Shown: piece after piece, positions 21,755-34,049 of the stretch
How positions within the stretch are numbered: the stretch's first letter is position 1
Layout: the number at the start of each line of letters is the position of its first letter
Source: Roridomyces roridus
Lineage: Eukaryota > Basidiomycota > Agaricomycetes > Agaricales > Mycenaceae
Direction: 5' to 3'
Length of the DNA stretch: 64,000 nt
NCBI GenBank assembly: GCA_029378245.1
Contig: JARKIF010000002.1
Coordinates: 1,550,001 to 1,614,000 of the forward strand
Notes under the pieces: generated by a model
What the model was told of the DNA's origin: nothing
Databases searched by the model: none
Seen by the model: only the letters and a program-made list of their open reading frames with translations
Position numbers and translations under genes: made by a program

Positions 21755-24700
21755 ATGCCTCCAAACTGCCGTTTTTTCAACAAACCCGGGGGCTGCAACC
21801 GAGGGGATCAGTGTACCTTTTCGCATTCTGAACCCTCTGCCAGCCCTGCTCCGCGGGCTCCACTTCCTAGAGCGCCCCTAGGCACCTGCAATTTCTTTTG
21901 GTCGACGGGCAGCTGTCGGCACGAATACAAGTGCCGCTACAAACACGTCCTGTTGTCACAATCTCCTGCTCCAGAGCCCACCGCAGACACTGCTAATCCA
22001 CTGGCTCCCTTCCTGACCGCAGCCGGTTTAGCGAAACTGAATGCTCCAGGAGCCGATGTTTTCTTCCCGCCTTCTCCCAAGTCACTCTCCCCGGCCGAAA
22101 TCCACAATCATCTCAAGACGTACTTGCGTGAGGGCTTCAAATTCATTAGAACCTTCAATGCCTATGGGTTCCTTGAAATATTGGCGTCCATCGATCCTTC
22201 CAATAGTCGTTGGGTAAGTCTTCATGTCCACTATTCATGGGCGCCTAATCAACTTCTTCAGGCCCCGGAAGACGGACCATTACTCCTCACTTCGCTGGCC
22301 ACGGTAATAAACGCCGTGATTACTCTCCTACAAGCTGACGTGGATCTTAAGGGAAACGGTCTTCTTAGAATCAATGACATATTCTGTTGGCTGGCTGTCT
22401 CCAGTCGCGCAGGATCGAACGCTCTCGTGCTTTCTTTCCAAAGAGGATACTTGCCTTTGCTCAAGGTGCGCTATCGTGGCTCGAAATTCGGCGTCTTGCT
22501 CACCGAATAACAGTTCTATTCATCCGAGTTTGTGCTCAAGAGCACCCTCAATCATCTTGTGAATGGACTCTATATGCGGATCTTGGACAACTTCGATGTT
22601 TTCTCCACCAACCTTAGCAAGTGTATGGAGGACTGCCTCGAGGCTCGATCGTTCATTGATCGGATGGCCGCGCTGAGCGAATCGCAGAATATTGGGAGTC
22701 AAGTGATATCCTCTCTGGCCGTTGTCTTCTTTGAGTACGTTATCGTGGGCATAGACAAGAAATATAGTCTTACCTCTGCATACAGGATTTTAACACGGTT
22801 CAAAGATGCGGTGGCCCGATACCCGCATCTCGCTATTCTAGTCCGGAATCTTCAAACGTGGACCGAGACCTGGATCGAAGGAGTCAAAATGACGCCCCCC
22901 GCCTTCGACGACCCTTTCAGGGAAGTCGGCGCAACTGCTCGCGATCAAATCATCGAGCATCTCCGCACCAAAGTCAAGCGCCTTGTCACCATAGTCGACA
23001 GAGAGCAGGACAAGATAGAGCGTTCGAACCGAAAGCACATCACCCCTTTGTTCATCCCATCCGATACAAATCACGAGGGTGTTGTCGCTGCTCTGAGCAT
23101 CACTTACGAAGGTCCAGGCAACTTGCGTGCTCAAGGGCCGCGGCACGACAACGACTTTCCCGACATCCTTGACATCCGAATTGCGCCCACCCACGACGAG
23201 CTCACGTCCAAAATCTTGCCATTCCTCCCGGGAAACCTCCACGGTGCTCCCCACCACCTACCTCCCGAAAGCATGGAGCGGCTATTGGACATTCAGTTCC
23301 GCCTGCTTCGGGAGGAGCTTACCGCACCTCTCCGCACCTCCGTGCAGCTGGTGCGAGCCGATCTGGAGAGTCCATCTCCCCGTACAATGCTTGGTCAACT
23401 CATGGAAAAGCGCGGCGGCAAGTACCGTGGATACATGGAAGGCCATGGGCAGGATCAAGCTATGTTCAATCTATACACCAACGTCGCATTCTCACCTCTG
23501 GTTCCTGACCGGCGGGGTCTCTCCGTTGGTCTCACAATCGATACTCCACCGGGTCACCGGGCTCGGCACCCGCAACCCCGTGAGCGTATCGAATTTTGGA
23601 GGGGAGTTTCTGGAAAGCGACTCATTCAAGGTGATTGAAAGCCATCAGTCCGGTGTTTAAGACTAATTCATTGTCTCAGGTGGGTTGGTGGCTCTGGTCT
23701 GGAAAACAGAGCGCGGTGTCGATATCCATCTCGGCATCATCTCGAGTGGGCTTAAGGACCTCACGGAGTCTGCGGGCAAGGGCCATGGGGCCACACGTGT
23801 CGACATCCGCGTTGTTTTCTTCGATTCTGCCGTGGAACTTCGGATTTTGAATGAGCTCAAGAACCCGGAGCACGCCGAAATTGGCACCAAGGTTCTTGTC
23901 GAGGCGCCAGTGATGTTTGAAACTATCCGACCCTTTTTGGAAGCACTGCGTGTGGAGCCAGAGTCGCTTCCTTTTGCACGCTATCTTGTCCACCAAGCAC
24001 CTGGTGTCCTCGAAACAGTGCAGATCAGCCCACCACGCTACGCTCTCATCCCGGGGTTCACCTATCAGATTGCGTCTTTGTTCCCACCCGAGGCTGGGAT
24101 CGACGACTTGAAACTCGATGTTTCTGATCCCAATTCCGTTGCTTTGGTCCGTGACCAGCTCAAGACTAGTCGATTGGATGCAAGTCAAGGGGAAGCGGTT
24201 CTGGATGCGTTGACGAGAGAGCTGGCAATGATTCAGGGGTATATTCTATTTCCCTCTTTCTTCGTCCGATTACTGAGTACTTTTTTATCTAGACCTCCTG
24301 GAACGGGGAAGGTGAGTTGGATGATCGCTGCGACATCCGTATAGGCTAACTTTCCATCAGTCGTACACTGGGGTCGAAATCCTGCGAGTTTTGTTGGCAA
24401 ACAACATCAGGCCGATTTTGATGGTATTGATTACAAATGACATTGCCGAATTGATCCGAACTCCTTGTTACAGATAGCGTTCACAAATCATGCCCTCGAC
24501 GCAATTCTTACCAGTGTATTGGACGCAGGCATCACGAAGAAAGTTGTTCGGCTAGGATCCCGCTCGGCGGACGAGAGGATATCACAATACTCTATGGAAA
24601 CCGTCGAAATGGTCGCGGGGCAATCGCGCTTGGATCGTTCTTTCAGAGAACACTACCGCGATCTCAAAGAAGTGCAGGACGAGATCAAGACCCTCATGAA

Positions 24701-27700
24701 GTCTTTCACTGCCGAGACCATCAGCTCCCAGGAGATCGAGTCGTACCTCCGAATCCAATATGCCGAGCATTTCGAGCATCTCTGCATCATTCCACCTGAT
24801 TGGGTCAGGACCCTGCGCCGTGCTCACCACCATGATGACTCTGGCGGCGCCTGGATGCGTACCGGTCGAAACGGGACAGCAGAAGCCGAGGATGATTCTT
24901 GGTATGCGTTTTGGCGTGATGCCGAAGACCTTGATTTTCTCGACTCGTCGCTTCGACAACAAGTTGCTCAGGAGAAGGGGATCGAGGATCACAACCGATT
25001 CAGCGCATTGGATGCAGACGAAACTAATGTTTCTTCATCTGATGGGGCGGACAAGGGCGAAGAGGAAGAAGAGGGCAGCGGTGACTCGGAAGATGAAGAT
25101 CTCGGCGAAGTAGAGCCATGGGAGCGTGAGCAGTGGCTGGTGGGCAACGCGCCCCCCATTGAGGCAGAGACACTTGATATCAGTGCACCTATCCCGCCGC
25201 CTGCAATTCTTATCCAGCCCCGTGTTCCTGCTCCGCGGCCCGATTTGCCTGTACAGGCAGCAGACATTCTGCAACCTCAGGCATTCTTCGGCGGACCCAT
25301 TCCGACCATTCCCGACTCGAATCGTCCCTTGGACACATTGCTGGCCGAGGGCACATTGTGGTCCTTCTCTCGGGGCGAACGGCAACGACTCCATCGATAC
25401 TGGTCTGTTCAGATCAAAGAGAGGCGCCACGAAACGCATTTGGAGGATTTCCGAGCTCTGCGGGACAAGCACGAGGATATCCTGAAGAAGGACAGGGAGA
25501 GTAAAGACGAGATCCGACGAAGCCTCCTTCAAGAGATAGACATCGTCGGGTGTACGACAAATGGGGCAGCAAAATTGACCTCATTATTGAAGGTGCGTTC
25601 TCGTTGTTTTGCGAGGTAAACCGGTGTTCAATGGTGCATTTTCAGAGTCTTTCTCCACGTGTGATGTTAGTTGAGGAGGCTGGGCAAGTGCTTGAGGCAC
25701 ACATCCTCGGGAGTCTCGTACCCTCTGTGGAGCACCTTATCTTGATAGGTGACCCACAGCAACTGCGACCAACGTTGAACAATTACTGTAATTCCTATAT
25801 CTTTCTTACCAGATTTGCGTTGATCATTTTCCACAGCCCTCTCGATGGACAACCCGCGGGGGGGCCAGTTGTACAAGTTCGACATGTCGCTCATGGAGAG
25901 ACTGGCATCCAACAGGCTCGCGATGTCGCAAATAAACGTGCAGAGACGCATGCGACCACAGATCTCTTCGTTGATCCGCAATGCTTTGTATCCCGCTTTG
26001 CAAGACCATCGACTTGTGACCGAATATCCTGATGTGCGCGGCTTTTCGAAAAATGTCTTCTTCCTCTCCCATTCGCACCGAGAAAATGACGGCGCCGAAG
26101 AGTCGTCCAGCAAGTACAATACATTCGAGGTAAGCGTTCCAGACTCTGATTAAAATTGATCTCAACTGTGCGTCTCAAAGGTCAATATGATCAAAGATCT
26201 TGTGCTGTATCTGTTGCGGTGAGTAGCGAGTTATGGCCTCAATTTCTCGCTCAACTGTCCTCGCAGCCAAGGGTGCTATTCCGAGGACGGAGACATTGTT
26301 GTGCTTTGTGCATACCTTGGCCAGCTCGCGCGAGTTAGAGACGCGTTAGCGTCAGAGGTCGCCGTCATCATCGACGGCCGTGACAAGGACAATCTTGCAG
26401 AACAAGAGGAGGAGAAGGAAGGGGGAGGCGATGGTGAGGTTCAAGTGGAGCACGTTCAAGTCACCAAGCGGGTCCGTCGTCAAGGACCATGAAAAAACCC
26501 AGAGCTTACTCTTCCGTAGGTCCGACTGAGAACAGTGGATAACTACCAGGGAGAGGAAGCCAAGGTGCGTCGATTCACTACTTATCGTCTTCACGCTAAT
26601 GACACATATCAAGATCGTCATCCTTTCCACTGTCCGGAACGCCGGATCAAACAATGATCCGAATCGAGCTCCTGGGCGAATTGGGTTCCTTGCGGTGAGT
26701 GCCGGATCTGACTGGTGCTTACAGAACTAAACTGTGTCTCCGCAGTCGGAAAATCGAACAAATGGTAAGTCTGTCAATGTCTAGTATTACCAAGCTCACT
26801 TGGTTTTCAGTGGCGTTATCGAGAGCCAAAGAAGGCCTCTTCATTCTGGGAAATGCGGCTCAATTAGCATCGCGAAGCAAAATGTGGCAAACGGTTACCG
26901 AGGAGCTTTCAGCCGCAAATTGTCTTGGACCAGCCTTCCCAGTCGCTTGTAGCCGCCATCCCGACTCGGTTGAACTGATCTCCCAGCCAGGCAAACTCCC
27001 GTTGTTCGCTCCAGACGGTGGGTATTTCACTCATTCTTGAATCATCGAAACTCACAAAGTTTCTAGGCGGTTGTCTGAGACCTTGTGATTATCGTCTGAA
27101 ATGCGGACATACGTGCAACTACAAGGTAGATGGTCTGCTTCGTTGTTTCCTCTCTGTTGCTCAACGGCCCCTAGTGTCATTCGGATGATCCCAACCATGT
27201 CACCATTTCGTGCCCCCAACCATGCCGTCGACTCTGTCCGCGAATGCATCCCTGCAATAAAAAGTGCGAGGACGAGTGTGAATGTACGGAACAATGCACC
27301 ATCGAGTTGCCGTGCGGACACACTGCGTCTGTCGAATGGTAATTGCCCCAAGTTTACAGTTTCTCGCAGCTTTTCACAACTTTCTTCTAGTCATCTTCTC
27401 GACAATCTGGAGGACATCGCCTGCACGGAGCTGGTGCTCAAGTCTTTGCCGTCATGCGAGCATTCTGCGCGTATGTTGTGCTCTACAGATCCTTCGGAAG
27501 TCCCTTGTACAAGTGCATGTGCCGGAATCATGCACTGCTGCGGACGCTCCTGTGCAGCTAGATGCCACGACTGCCAGAGATTCCACCCACAGACAGAAGG
27601 GCGGATTGAAAGGACTATGCATTCGACACATCCGTGCCAAAAAATCCTCTTCTGCGCCCACACGTGCAATCAGGTATGTTACCCACAAGTTCTTTGATCT

Positions 27701-29759
27701 AAAGCTGATTTCGTTTAGCCATGCTCTGTGGACCACGAATGTGCCAAAGCGTGCCAAGAAAGCTGTCGAATGGAGTGTTCCCACTCTCGGTGCAAGTCAT
27801 ATTGTTCGAAACCGTGTTCGCCGTGCATGAAACCTTGCGACTGGGTTTGCCCACACGGCAAATGCCCGCTCCCATGTGGATCTGTGAGCTCTTGATGCAC
27901 CCGGTCTACTCATGAGTCAACTAATCGATATTGCAGATTTGCGCCCGTCTTCCCTGTGATCGACCTTGCCCGCAAACTCTGGAATGCGGCCACAAGTGTC
28001 CCTCCGGTAAATTCGCTTCCACGTATTTCAGATCAGTCTTGCTTATAATGCACGTAGTGTGTGGAGAGGATTGCTCGATTCAAGTCTGCCCGATGTGCGC
28101 CTCGAACAACGTCAAGCAGGACATCGTCGATCTTGTCATGTACCGCAAACTGGAGGATGTCCAGCCAGCTGCAGGAACATTAGACGAGCTTCTCATCACC
28201 CTTCCCAAATGTGGACACGTCTTCACTGTCGAGACGTTGGATGGCCATTGTGGGATGACGGACTTTTACACTCGGGACGAATCTGCCGACAAGTGGCTTG
28301 GACTACGCTCACCCGATCTGGCCGGCGAGACCAAGCCGGCGCCTGTGTGCCCGACATGCCGCTCGGGAATCACCTCTCCCCGATACGGCCGCGTTTTCAA
28401 GAGCGCTGCTCTCGACATCCTCGAGAAGAACGTCATTTCGAACATGACGCAAAACTTGAACAAACTGCAGGGTCTTATGGCTGGGATCGACAAGGAACGG
28501 GTCAATGGCATTCTCAAGGACCAAAGTGGACGGATCAATATCCCGACGGCGGATCCAAGCAACAAGAAACAACGACAGGCGCGGATCAAAGCTCGGAGAA
28601 AAGTGCTCAACACCTCCCTCGATCTCCCCGTCCCATTGGACTCCCTCGTCCCTTCGAACAAACAGCTCCATTTCGTGTCGCCCGCAGTTGCAAATGCATG
28701 GCAACAAGCGACGCGTCATCTGACGACCATGTACGCCGAGGCACTCAAAGTGGCCAAAACGCGTTCTGCGCATACCAAGGCGTGGGAAGCTGCGTTCTCT
28801 ACCTTGCATGAACAGGAGATGAACGCGGCGGCCGAGAATCCTGCACAAGCACCCCGACAGCCCAAAGAGTACGCCGTGCGCATGGCAAAGATGAAAGTCG
28901 GGCAACCGAAGCCACAGGCGGACAAGCGGTTTGTGGTAGAGGCATTCTGGGCTACTCTCCAGCTGCGCTTCGTCCTCGGAGATCTCGCTCGGACGTGGAT
29001 GGAAGACCTGGTCAAGAAGCAAAGCAGCACGTTCTCGACGGATGAGCGGCAGAAGTGGGGTTCTTTTGGTTTCTTTGTGCTCGACAGCTGCCTGCGCGAT
29101 GCGGACCGTGCGTATGCCATTGCAGAGGAGTCTGGGTCTCGGCGGCAGATGACGGTCAGCGTTCTTTTGATCATGAGGGCGCAATTGGACCGATTCCGTT
29201 TCAATCTCGACATGGTACGGGCGAGTGGGATGTTCCAGGCAGAGCAACCGAAGCTGCTTTCTACCATTGAGAAGGCCATCGAGACGGCGGATGGCAGAGT
29301 TGCTGAGACGGTGAGGGATCATGGCTCGGTGTTGCGCAATGACCGCCAAACTTGGATTCCCGAAAACTTTTCAAACACGGCGTTTGTGATAATCGAGGAA
29401 TGGCGAAAGCTGGAGAAAAGTGTCCGCTTGGATACCTTTTACGAGCCAGTGTCGTTGGATGAACGGATGTCGGTCGTACGTGCATTGAACTTTTGTGAGT
29501 GGATTTCAAGTTGGATTTCAATTCTGTGCTCAAGTTTGCAGCTCACGTCGGGCATTTCTATACGTGCCCCAATGGGCACGTCTATGTCATTGATGACTGC
29601 GGCGGCGCCATGATGCGGTCATCCTGCCCCGAGTGCGGGGCCACCATTGGCGGTTCAAATCATACCTTGGAGGCATCAAACAGACCGGCGGCCGAGTTTG
29701 AAGACATTGCGAGGCAAAGTGGTAGTCAGCCAAGCCCGTGGGCATGGAATCGCGTGTGA
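21755..29759 (+). CDS. ZNFX1-like SF1 helicase with CCCH, NFX1-type and RZ-type zinc fingers
   Basis: A very large intron-rich gene. The N-terminus has two CCCH fingers (CRFFNKPGGCNRGDQCTFSH; CNFFWSTGSCRHEYKCRYKH). Helicase core: Walker A GPPGTGKSYTG (about 24290-24320), AFTNHALDAIL, Walker B as VEEAGQ with GDPQQLRP (about 25670-25770), QRRMRP, VDNYQGEEAKIVILS and NVALSRAKEGLFILG-like motifs. This is the UPF1-like SF1 set. Cys-rich NFX1-type fingers follow (CGHTCNYKCH, CAHTCNQ, CPHGKCPLPCG, LECGHKCPS) at about 27060-28130. A helical region follows, and a final C-terminal RZ finger (FYTCPNGHVYVIDDCGG) with CPECGATIGG is at about 29555-29650. ZNFX1 orthologues in animals and Hrr1 in fission yeast act in small-RNA pathways. 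A similar role here is inference. Walker A lies on a 19-nt microexon. Confidence 0.9.
24293..24311 (+). other. 19-nt microexon encoding the Walker A motif of the helicase
   Basis: The sequence ACCTCCTGGAACGGGGAAG is bounded by an ATCTAG acceptor and a GTGAGT donor. It completes the frame from ATTCAGGG upstream to TCGTACACT downstream, giving QGPPGTGKSYT. The flanking introns are about 55 and 49 nt. Confidence 0.85.
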
Positions 29760-29803
29760 ATGTCTTTCGTAGTCATTAAAAATAAATAAATCGTCTTGTT
29801 CGT

Positions 29804-31573
29804 CTACGGCGACGACCTTAATCCCCATCCAATTTTTCCAAACAACACAGGCATCAGCTCGCAACTGATCACCCCAATCCCGGCATAGACGATCACCTTG
29901 GTAAGTACGTCGGCATCGTAATGCTTGACCTGTTCTCGGTCATCTGCGTCCAACGTCTGTGAGTCGGCGTCCTTGCCGCGTGCAGCCTCCACTGCCTCGG
30001 CACGACGTCGCAAGCCGCCATTGGCCTTGTACTGCACCCCGTCGATTCCAGACCCAGATCCGATTCCACCGACCTCGATGCCAGCAGTCACGGGGAGATC
30101 AATCACGGACGGGATGGAGCGCAAAGCAGCGACGGGAGGCACTTCCTCATACTCGGTCGCGGGGGTGTAGAACCTCCGGTTTGGCAGACGCATGAGCGTC
30201 GCGAGGAAGCGGAAAGTCGGGGGAAGCATACGGTGAAGTGCGGCCTTGGCGATGAGCCGCCATACAAAGATGGCCCCGATACCAACCGTCATTTTGAGCA
30301 GTGCGATACTCCACCAAATACCAACGTCGGTCCAGCTGCGAGGGGTGGCTGTCCACCCCTCTGGCCCCAGTACCCAACCACTGCCAGGCATAAGGACACC
30401 TTGAACGCCGGGAATATGGGCGCCCCATCGGACTGCTCCCCATCTCGCTACGAGCATGCCCAGCATGACGCTGCCGATGGCAATGGCGTCTTCGAAGCAC
30501 GGGCAGTCGTCGACTGGTTGTGGATGCTGATTGACAGCCAGGAGAGCGAGAGGAATCAAGGTGAAAGGCACTGCCAGGGAGGAGGGCGTGCGGTGGACCC
30601 ATGCTTCGAGGTGGTCACCCCAGCCCCAACCACGGCAAATAGTCGTGCTATAGGTAAAGAGGCCAGGAAAGTTTAGGGAGATGGGTAGCCCGGCGAACGA
30701 AGTCTGGGCGAGCCACAGGATGAAGCCAAAGTAGACACCGACGGCGCAGTCGGTGAAGGAGTGCATGGCAGTGTACACCCTGCTGAATATAATAGAATTC
30801 GCGTAGATGACAAGGCCGGTGGTCATAGCGGCGTATGCGGGCAGGGACAGCGAAGGGGGCGCGCCTGTTGCTGGGAATGCGAGTTGGTGAATGTGCGCGA
30901 ACAAGAACAAGGCCAGCGAGACACTGTTGGTGCAATGCGTGGATGGCATTCCATATTCGAGGTGGTGGGTCCCAATGGTGAGACGAGTCACCGGAGGTGC
31001 AAAGGGACGCGGGGAACAGAAGAGGTCCTTGATGACCGAGGTGACATAGATCCCAAGGCCGATGAGGATTATGAGACTGCTTCTGCTGAGCGAGGGTGCT
31101 CGTGGTCAAGACGGGCGACTCACCCACGGCCCAGCTCATCGTACCCAAAGAAAAAAGGCATCGGGAGGAATGCCATGAAGAATGTGTGTGTGCCGAGAGC
31201 AGAACTGTGCAGAAAATACTTGTCGAGGAAGGGCGACCGGATGGCATCCTAGGAATCGTGAGCCATTCTGCAGCAGCTGTGCGGGGTAGATGCATTCTGC
31301 GAAAAGGACACTGAACGCGTCCTGCCCACCCGGCCGATAAACAAGCCGACTTGCCTGCATTCTTGCCACAAGCACACTCTCCACACGGATACCGGCGACC
31401 AGTCTTCTGCGCACGGCAGCGCGCCAAGCGGGGAGGGTGGCATCGTAGACGTCCATACCATCGTCAGACTCTGGCCCCATCTTTTCCGACGGTGCTGGAG
31501 AGCCTGCTCGCGACGACGCTGCCGACGATGGCTGCGAGAGCGAGAAAGCGACGGTTCGAGGTGGGTCGCCCAT
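29804..31573 (-). CDS. Dihydrosphingosine-1-phosphate phosphatase (Lcb3/Ysr2-like, PAP2 superfamily)
   Basis: Dephosphorylates long-chain base phosphates in the ER, feeding ceramide synthesis. The three phosphatase motifs are present: KDLFCSPRPFAPP (KxxxxxxRP), YGMPSTHCTNS (PSTH in place of PSGH, as in this subfamily) and SRVYTAMHSFTDCAVG (SRxxxxxHxxxD). The N-terminus is Ser-rich, then LPAWRAAVRRRLVAGIR. Several membrane helices follow (LIILIGLGIYVTSVI, SLALFLFAHIHQLAF, GIGVISCELMPVLF). The first intron (31249-31354) appears to use a GC donor (CAG/GCAAGT) joining ARMQ to DAIRSPFLDKY. The start is 93 bp from the divergent PEX5 start, and the stop is 44 bp from the convergent helicase stop. 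Confidence 0.93.
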
Positions 31574-31666
31574 TGGGCGTCTCTAGAGAGTCAATGAGTT
31601 CACGCGGGGTAGTCGCGATCAGATGAAAGCCAAAAATGTGATTTCGACTCTTTACTCGCTACTACC
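31574..31666. promoter_or_regulatory. 93-bp bidirectional promoter between LCB3-like gene and PEX5
   Basis: Only 93 bp lie between two well-supported start codons on opposite strands. Both transcripts must start inside it or within the partner's coding region. No TATA box is seen. Confidence 0.5.
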
Positions 31667-33877
31667 ATGGAGAGCTTGATTTCTGGGGCTGAATGCGCGG
31701 TGCCATTCAATCCACTCTCCCAGGTCCTCAAGCATACCGAGGGAGACCGAAGCTTGCAACAGGTCTGCCGCACATCCAATGCATATAATTCCAGTCTCAC
31801 CGGGTGATTGTAGGACAGAGTTGCCGGTCCCTCTTCTGCAAGGGTGGGACGAATCTAGCTCTACGTTCTCTGTACTCACTGGCTCCAGCTTCACCAACTA
31901 CCCGGATCGTCTACAGCCGGTGCAACTCAGCACGACCTTGCACTTGCTCGCCAATTCTTCGAGTCCGGTCCTAGCGTCGGCCCCGGCTTTGGCGCACCGA
32001 ATCCAGCAGAGCTTGCTCGGCTCCATGAGCTGAGCGGCCGTCCCTTGTCCGAGGCTAATGAAGGCTGGATTATGGAGCAGCAACACCTCATGCGGGCCTT
32101 CGAGTCCAATGGAGCATGGGCTAACGAGTTTGGCGCTGGTAAATCTGCTGCTCTCTCACAAGCACCGCAGACGGCCGGCCCAGAGTGTAAGCCGCCACAA
32201 TATCTAACACCGCCGACGCTGACGGGAAACCCAGACCATCAACGGCCGTACATGAGCTCCGCTGGTCAATTCGGAGGTCCGATGCAGATGCCGATGGGTA
32301 TGGGCATGTATGGCGGCGGAATGTTTCCGGCACAGATGCAGCCGGGGAATGGCAAGGGTAAAAGCCGCGAAGCCGATTTCGAAGCTGCTTTTGCACAAGT
32401 CGTCGCCGCACATGCACAAGAACCTGCCGAGACTTCACGAATCGTCGAAGTTCAGGATGACACAGCCGCCCTTGAGGATGCGCTCGAAAAGACCAAGCTG
32501 GACGACGAAGATGGCTCCAAGAGTGAATTCAAAAGGTATGTTCGCGGCGCCTGCATTTCTAGTCTAATCTTTTCCACAGAGTTTGGGATACACTCCAAAA
32601 CTCCGACTTGCCTCCTCCTCAAGAAGATATGGCGAAATGGGAGGCCGAATTCAACCAGCTCATGACCTCTCAGCGGGACGATCTAGATTACGACTATGGA
32701 GGCGCCATGAAGAGTGCATGGGAAGGCGGGATCGGTGACTTTTCCGACGACACTAGCGCCCTCAAGTGGGACCAGGATGGGATACCTATCCTTGGGGAAT
32801 ATGTATTTGGTACGTTCGTTCTTCCAGCAGTCCAATTACATGCGAATTGACGACTCGCAGAACCAAACAATAAATATCTCGGACCTGAACACTCTGCTCT
32901 CGCCGAAGCAAAGATGCTTCTGGAACAGAATGGGGCGTTGTCTGAAGCGGCACTGTTGCTTGAGGCCGCTATTCAGAAGGGAGACTTGGGCGAAGGCGGG
33001 TATGAAGCTTGGATTCTGTTGGGAGAGACGCGAAGCATGGATGAGCGGGAAGATGCTGCCATGCGTGCCCTTGCGGAAGGTGTCAAGCGCGCCGAGGCAG
33101 CCGGCGCACCCGGTGTGGGCATGCTGGTGAGTGGTTTGTCTGTCGGTTTTTTTTTGCTGAACTGGACTCAGTCGCTGGCTATATCGTATACCAACGAAAG
33201 CATGGATCGAGCATCTCACGCAATGCTGCTTCGATGGATACGCTCGCGTTTCCCCTCTCACCCCATTCCTGAGGAGACCATCGCTGCTATTGCCACCAAC
33301 GCGGCATGGGATACACACCAGCGACTGACCGAAGTGTACCTTGGTCTAGCGCGCTCGCAGCACAGCCGCGGCGAGATGGATGCCGACGTGCAGATTGCAC
33401 TTGGGATTCTGTTCTATACCAACAGCGAGTATGACCGCGCCAAGGACTGTTTCGAGACGGCACTTTCGGCCCGGCCCACGGACTTTCTGCTGTGGAACCG
33501 TCTCGGCTCGTCGCTTTCGAACGGATCACACCCGGAGGAGGCCCTTGGAGCGTACCGAGAAGCCTTGCAGCTGCGCCCAACGTACACGCGCGCGATTTAC
33601 AATGTCGGCGTTGCTTGTAAGTGTTTGGCGCTTTGTGATTCTGGCCGCTTTTTGATTCCTCCAGGTTTGAATATTGGCGCTCAGAAAGAAGCGGCTGGAA
33701 CACTTTTTGAGTGCGCTGGCGCTGCAGGAGTCGACAGGAGCTGAAACGAGCGAGCAGCTTTGGTTCACACTTCGCCGGGCATTCGCGACAATGGAACGAC
33801 CTGACCTTGTTGCGATGACACAGCCCGAGTCTCGGGCTAGTCTGGATGCGTTCAGGAGGCAAGGATTCGAGTTTTAA
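31667..33877 (+). CDS. PEX5: Peroxisomal targeting signal 1 receptor Pex5
   Basis: Binds PTS1 (SKL-type) cargo in the cytosol and docks at peroxisomes. The N-terminus MESLISGAECAVPFNPLSQ has the conserved Cys at residue 10 that is mono-ubiquitinated for receptor recycling, followed by the conserved KHTEGDRSLQQDR. Introns at about 31765 and 31845 rejoin the frame to RLHQLPGSSTAG. Aromatic WxxxF/Y-type motifs (WANEF near 32115, WEAEF near 32640) serve Pex13/14 binding. A Gly/Met-rich linker lies at about 32280-32350. The TPR domain fills the C-terminal half (GALSEAALLLEAAIQKGDLG; LFYTNSEYDRAKDCFETAL; LLWNRLGSSLSNGSHPEEAL). The TPR1-3 to TPR5-7 order fits the family and the protein ends RRQGFEF. 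Confidence 0.94.
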
Positions 33878-34049
33878 GACTGTATCATTTAGAGAAAGAG
33901 CTGTAGCTGTACTAATGAATCCATTGTGATTGGCCGGAACCCTTTGTGCCTCCGGGTCCCGTTCGGCCCGTTCCCCACACCCCCTGATTCCTGAAGGCCC
34001 TCCGGGCGGGCGGAGTCCAGACGCTTCTTTACCCACTGCTACCAACACG

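Noticed and set aside
28266..29349. Long minus-strand open frames (up to 346 codons) opposite the ZNFX1-like gene
   Set aside because: They are antisense shadows of a well-supported coding exon with no motifs of their own.
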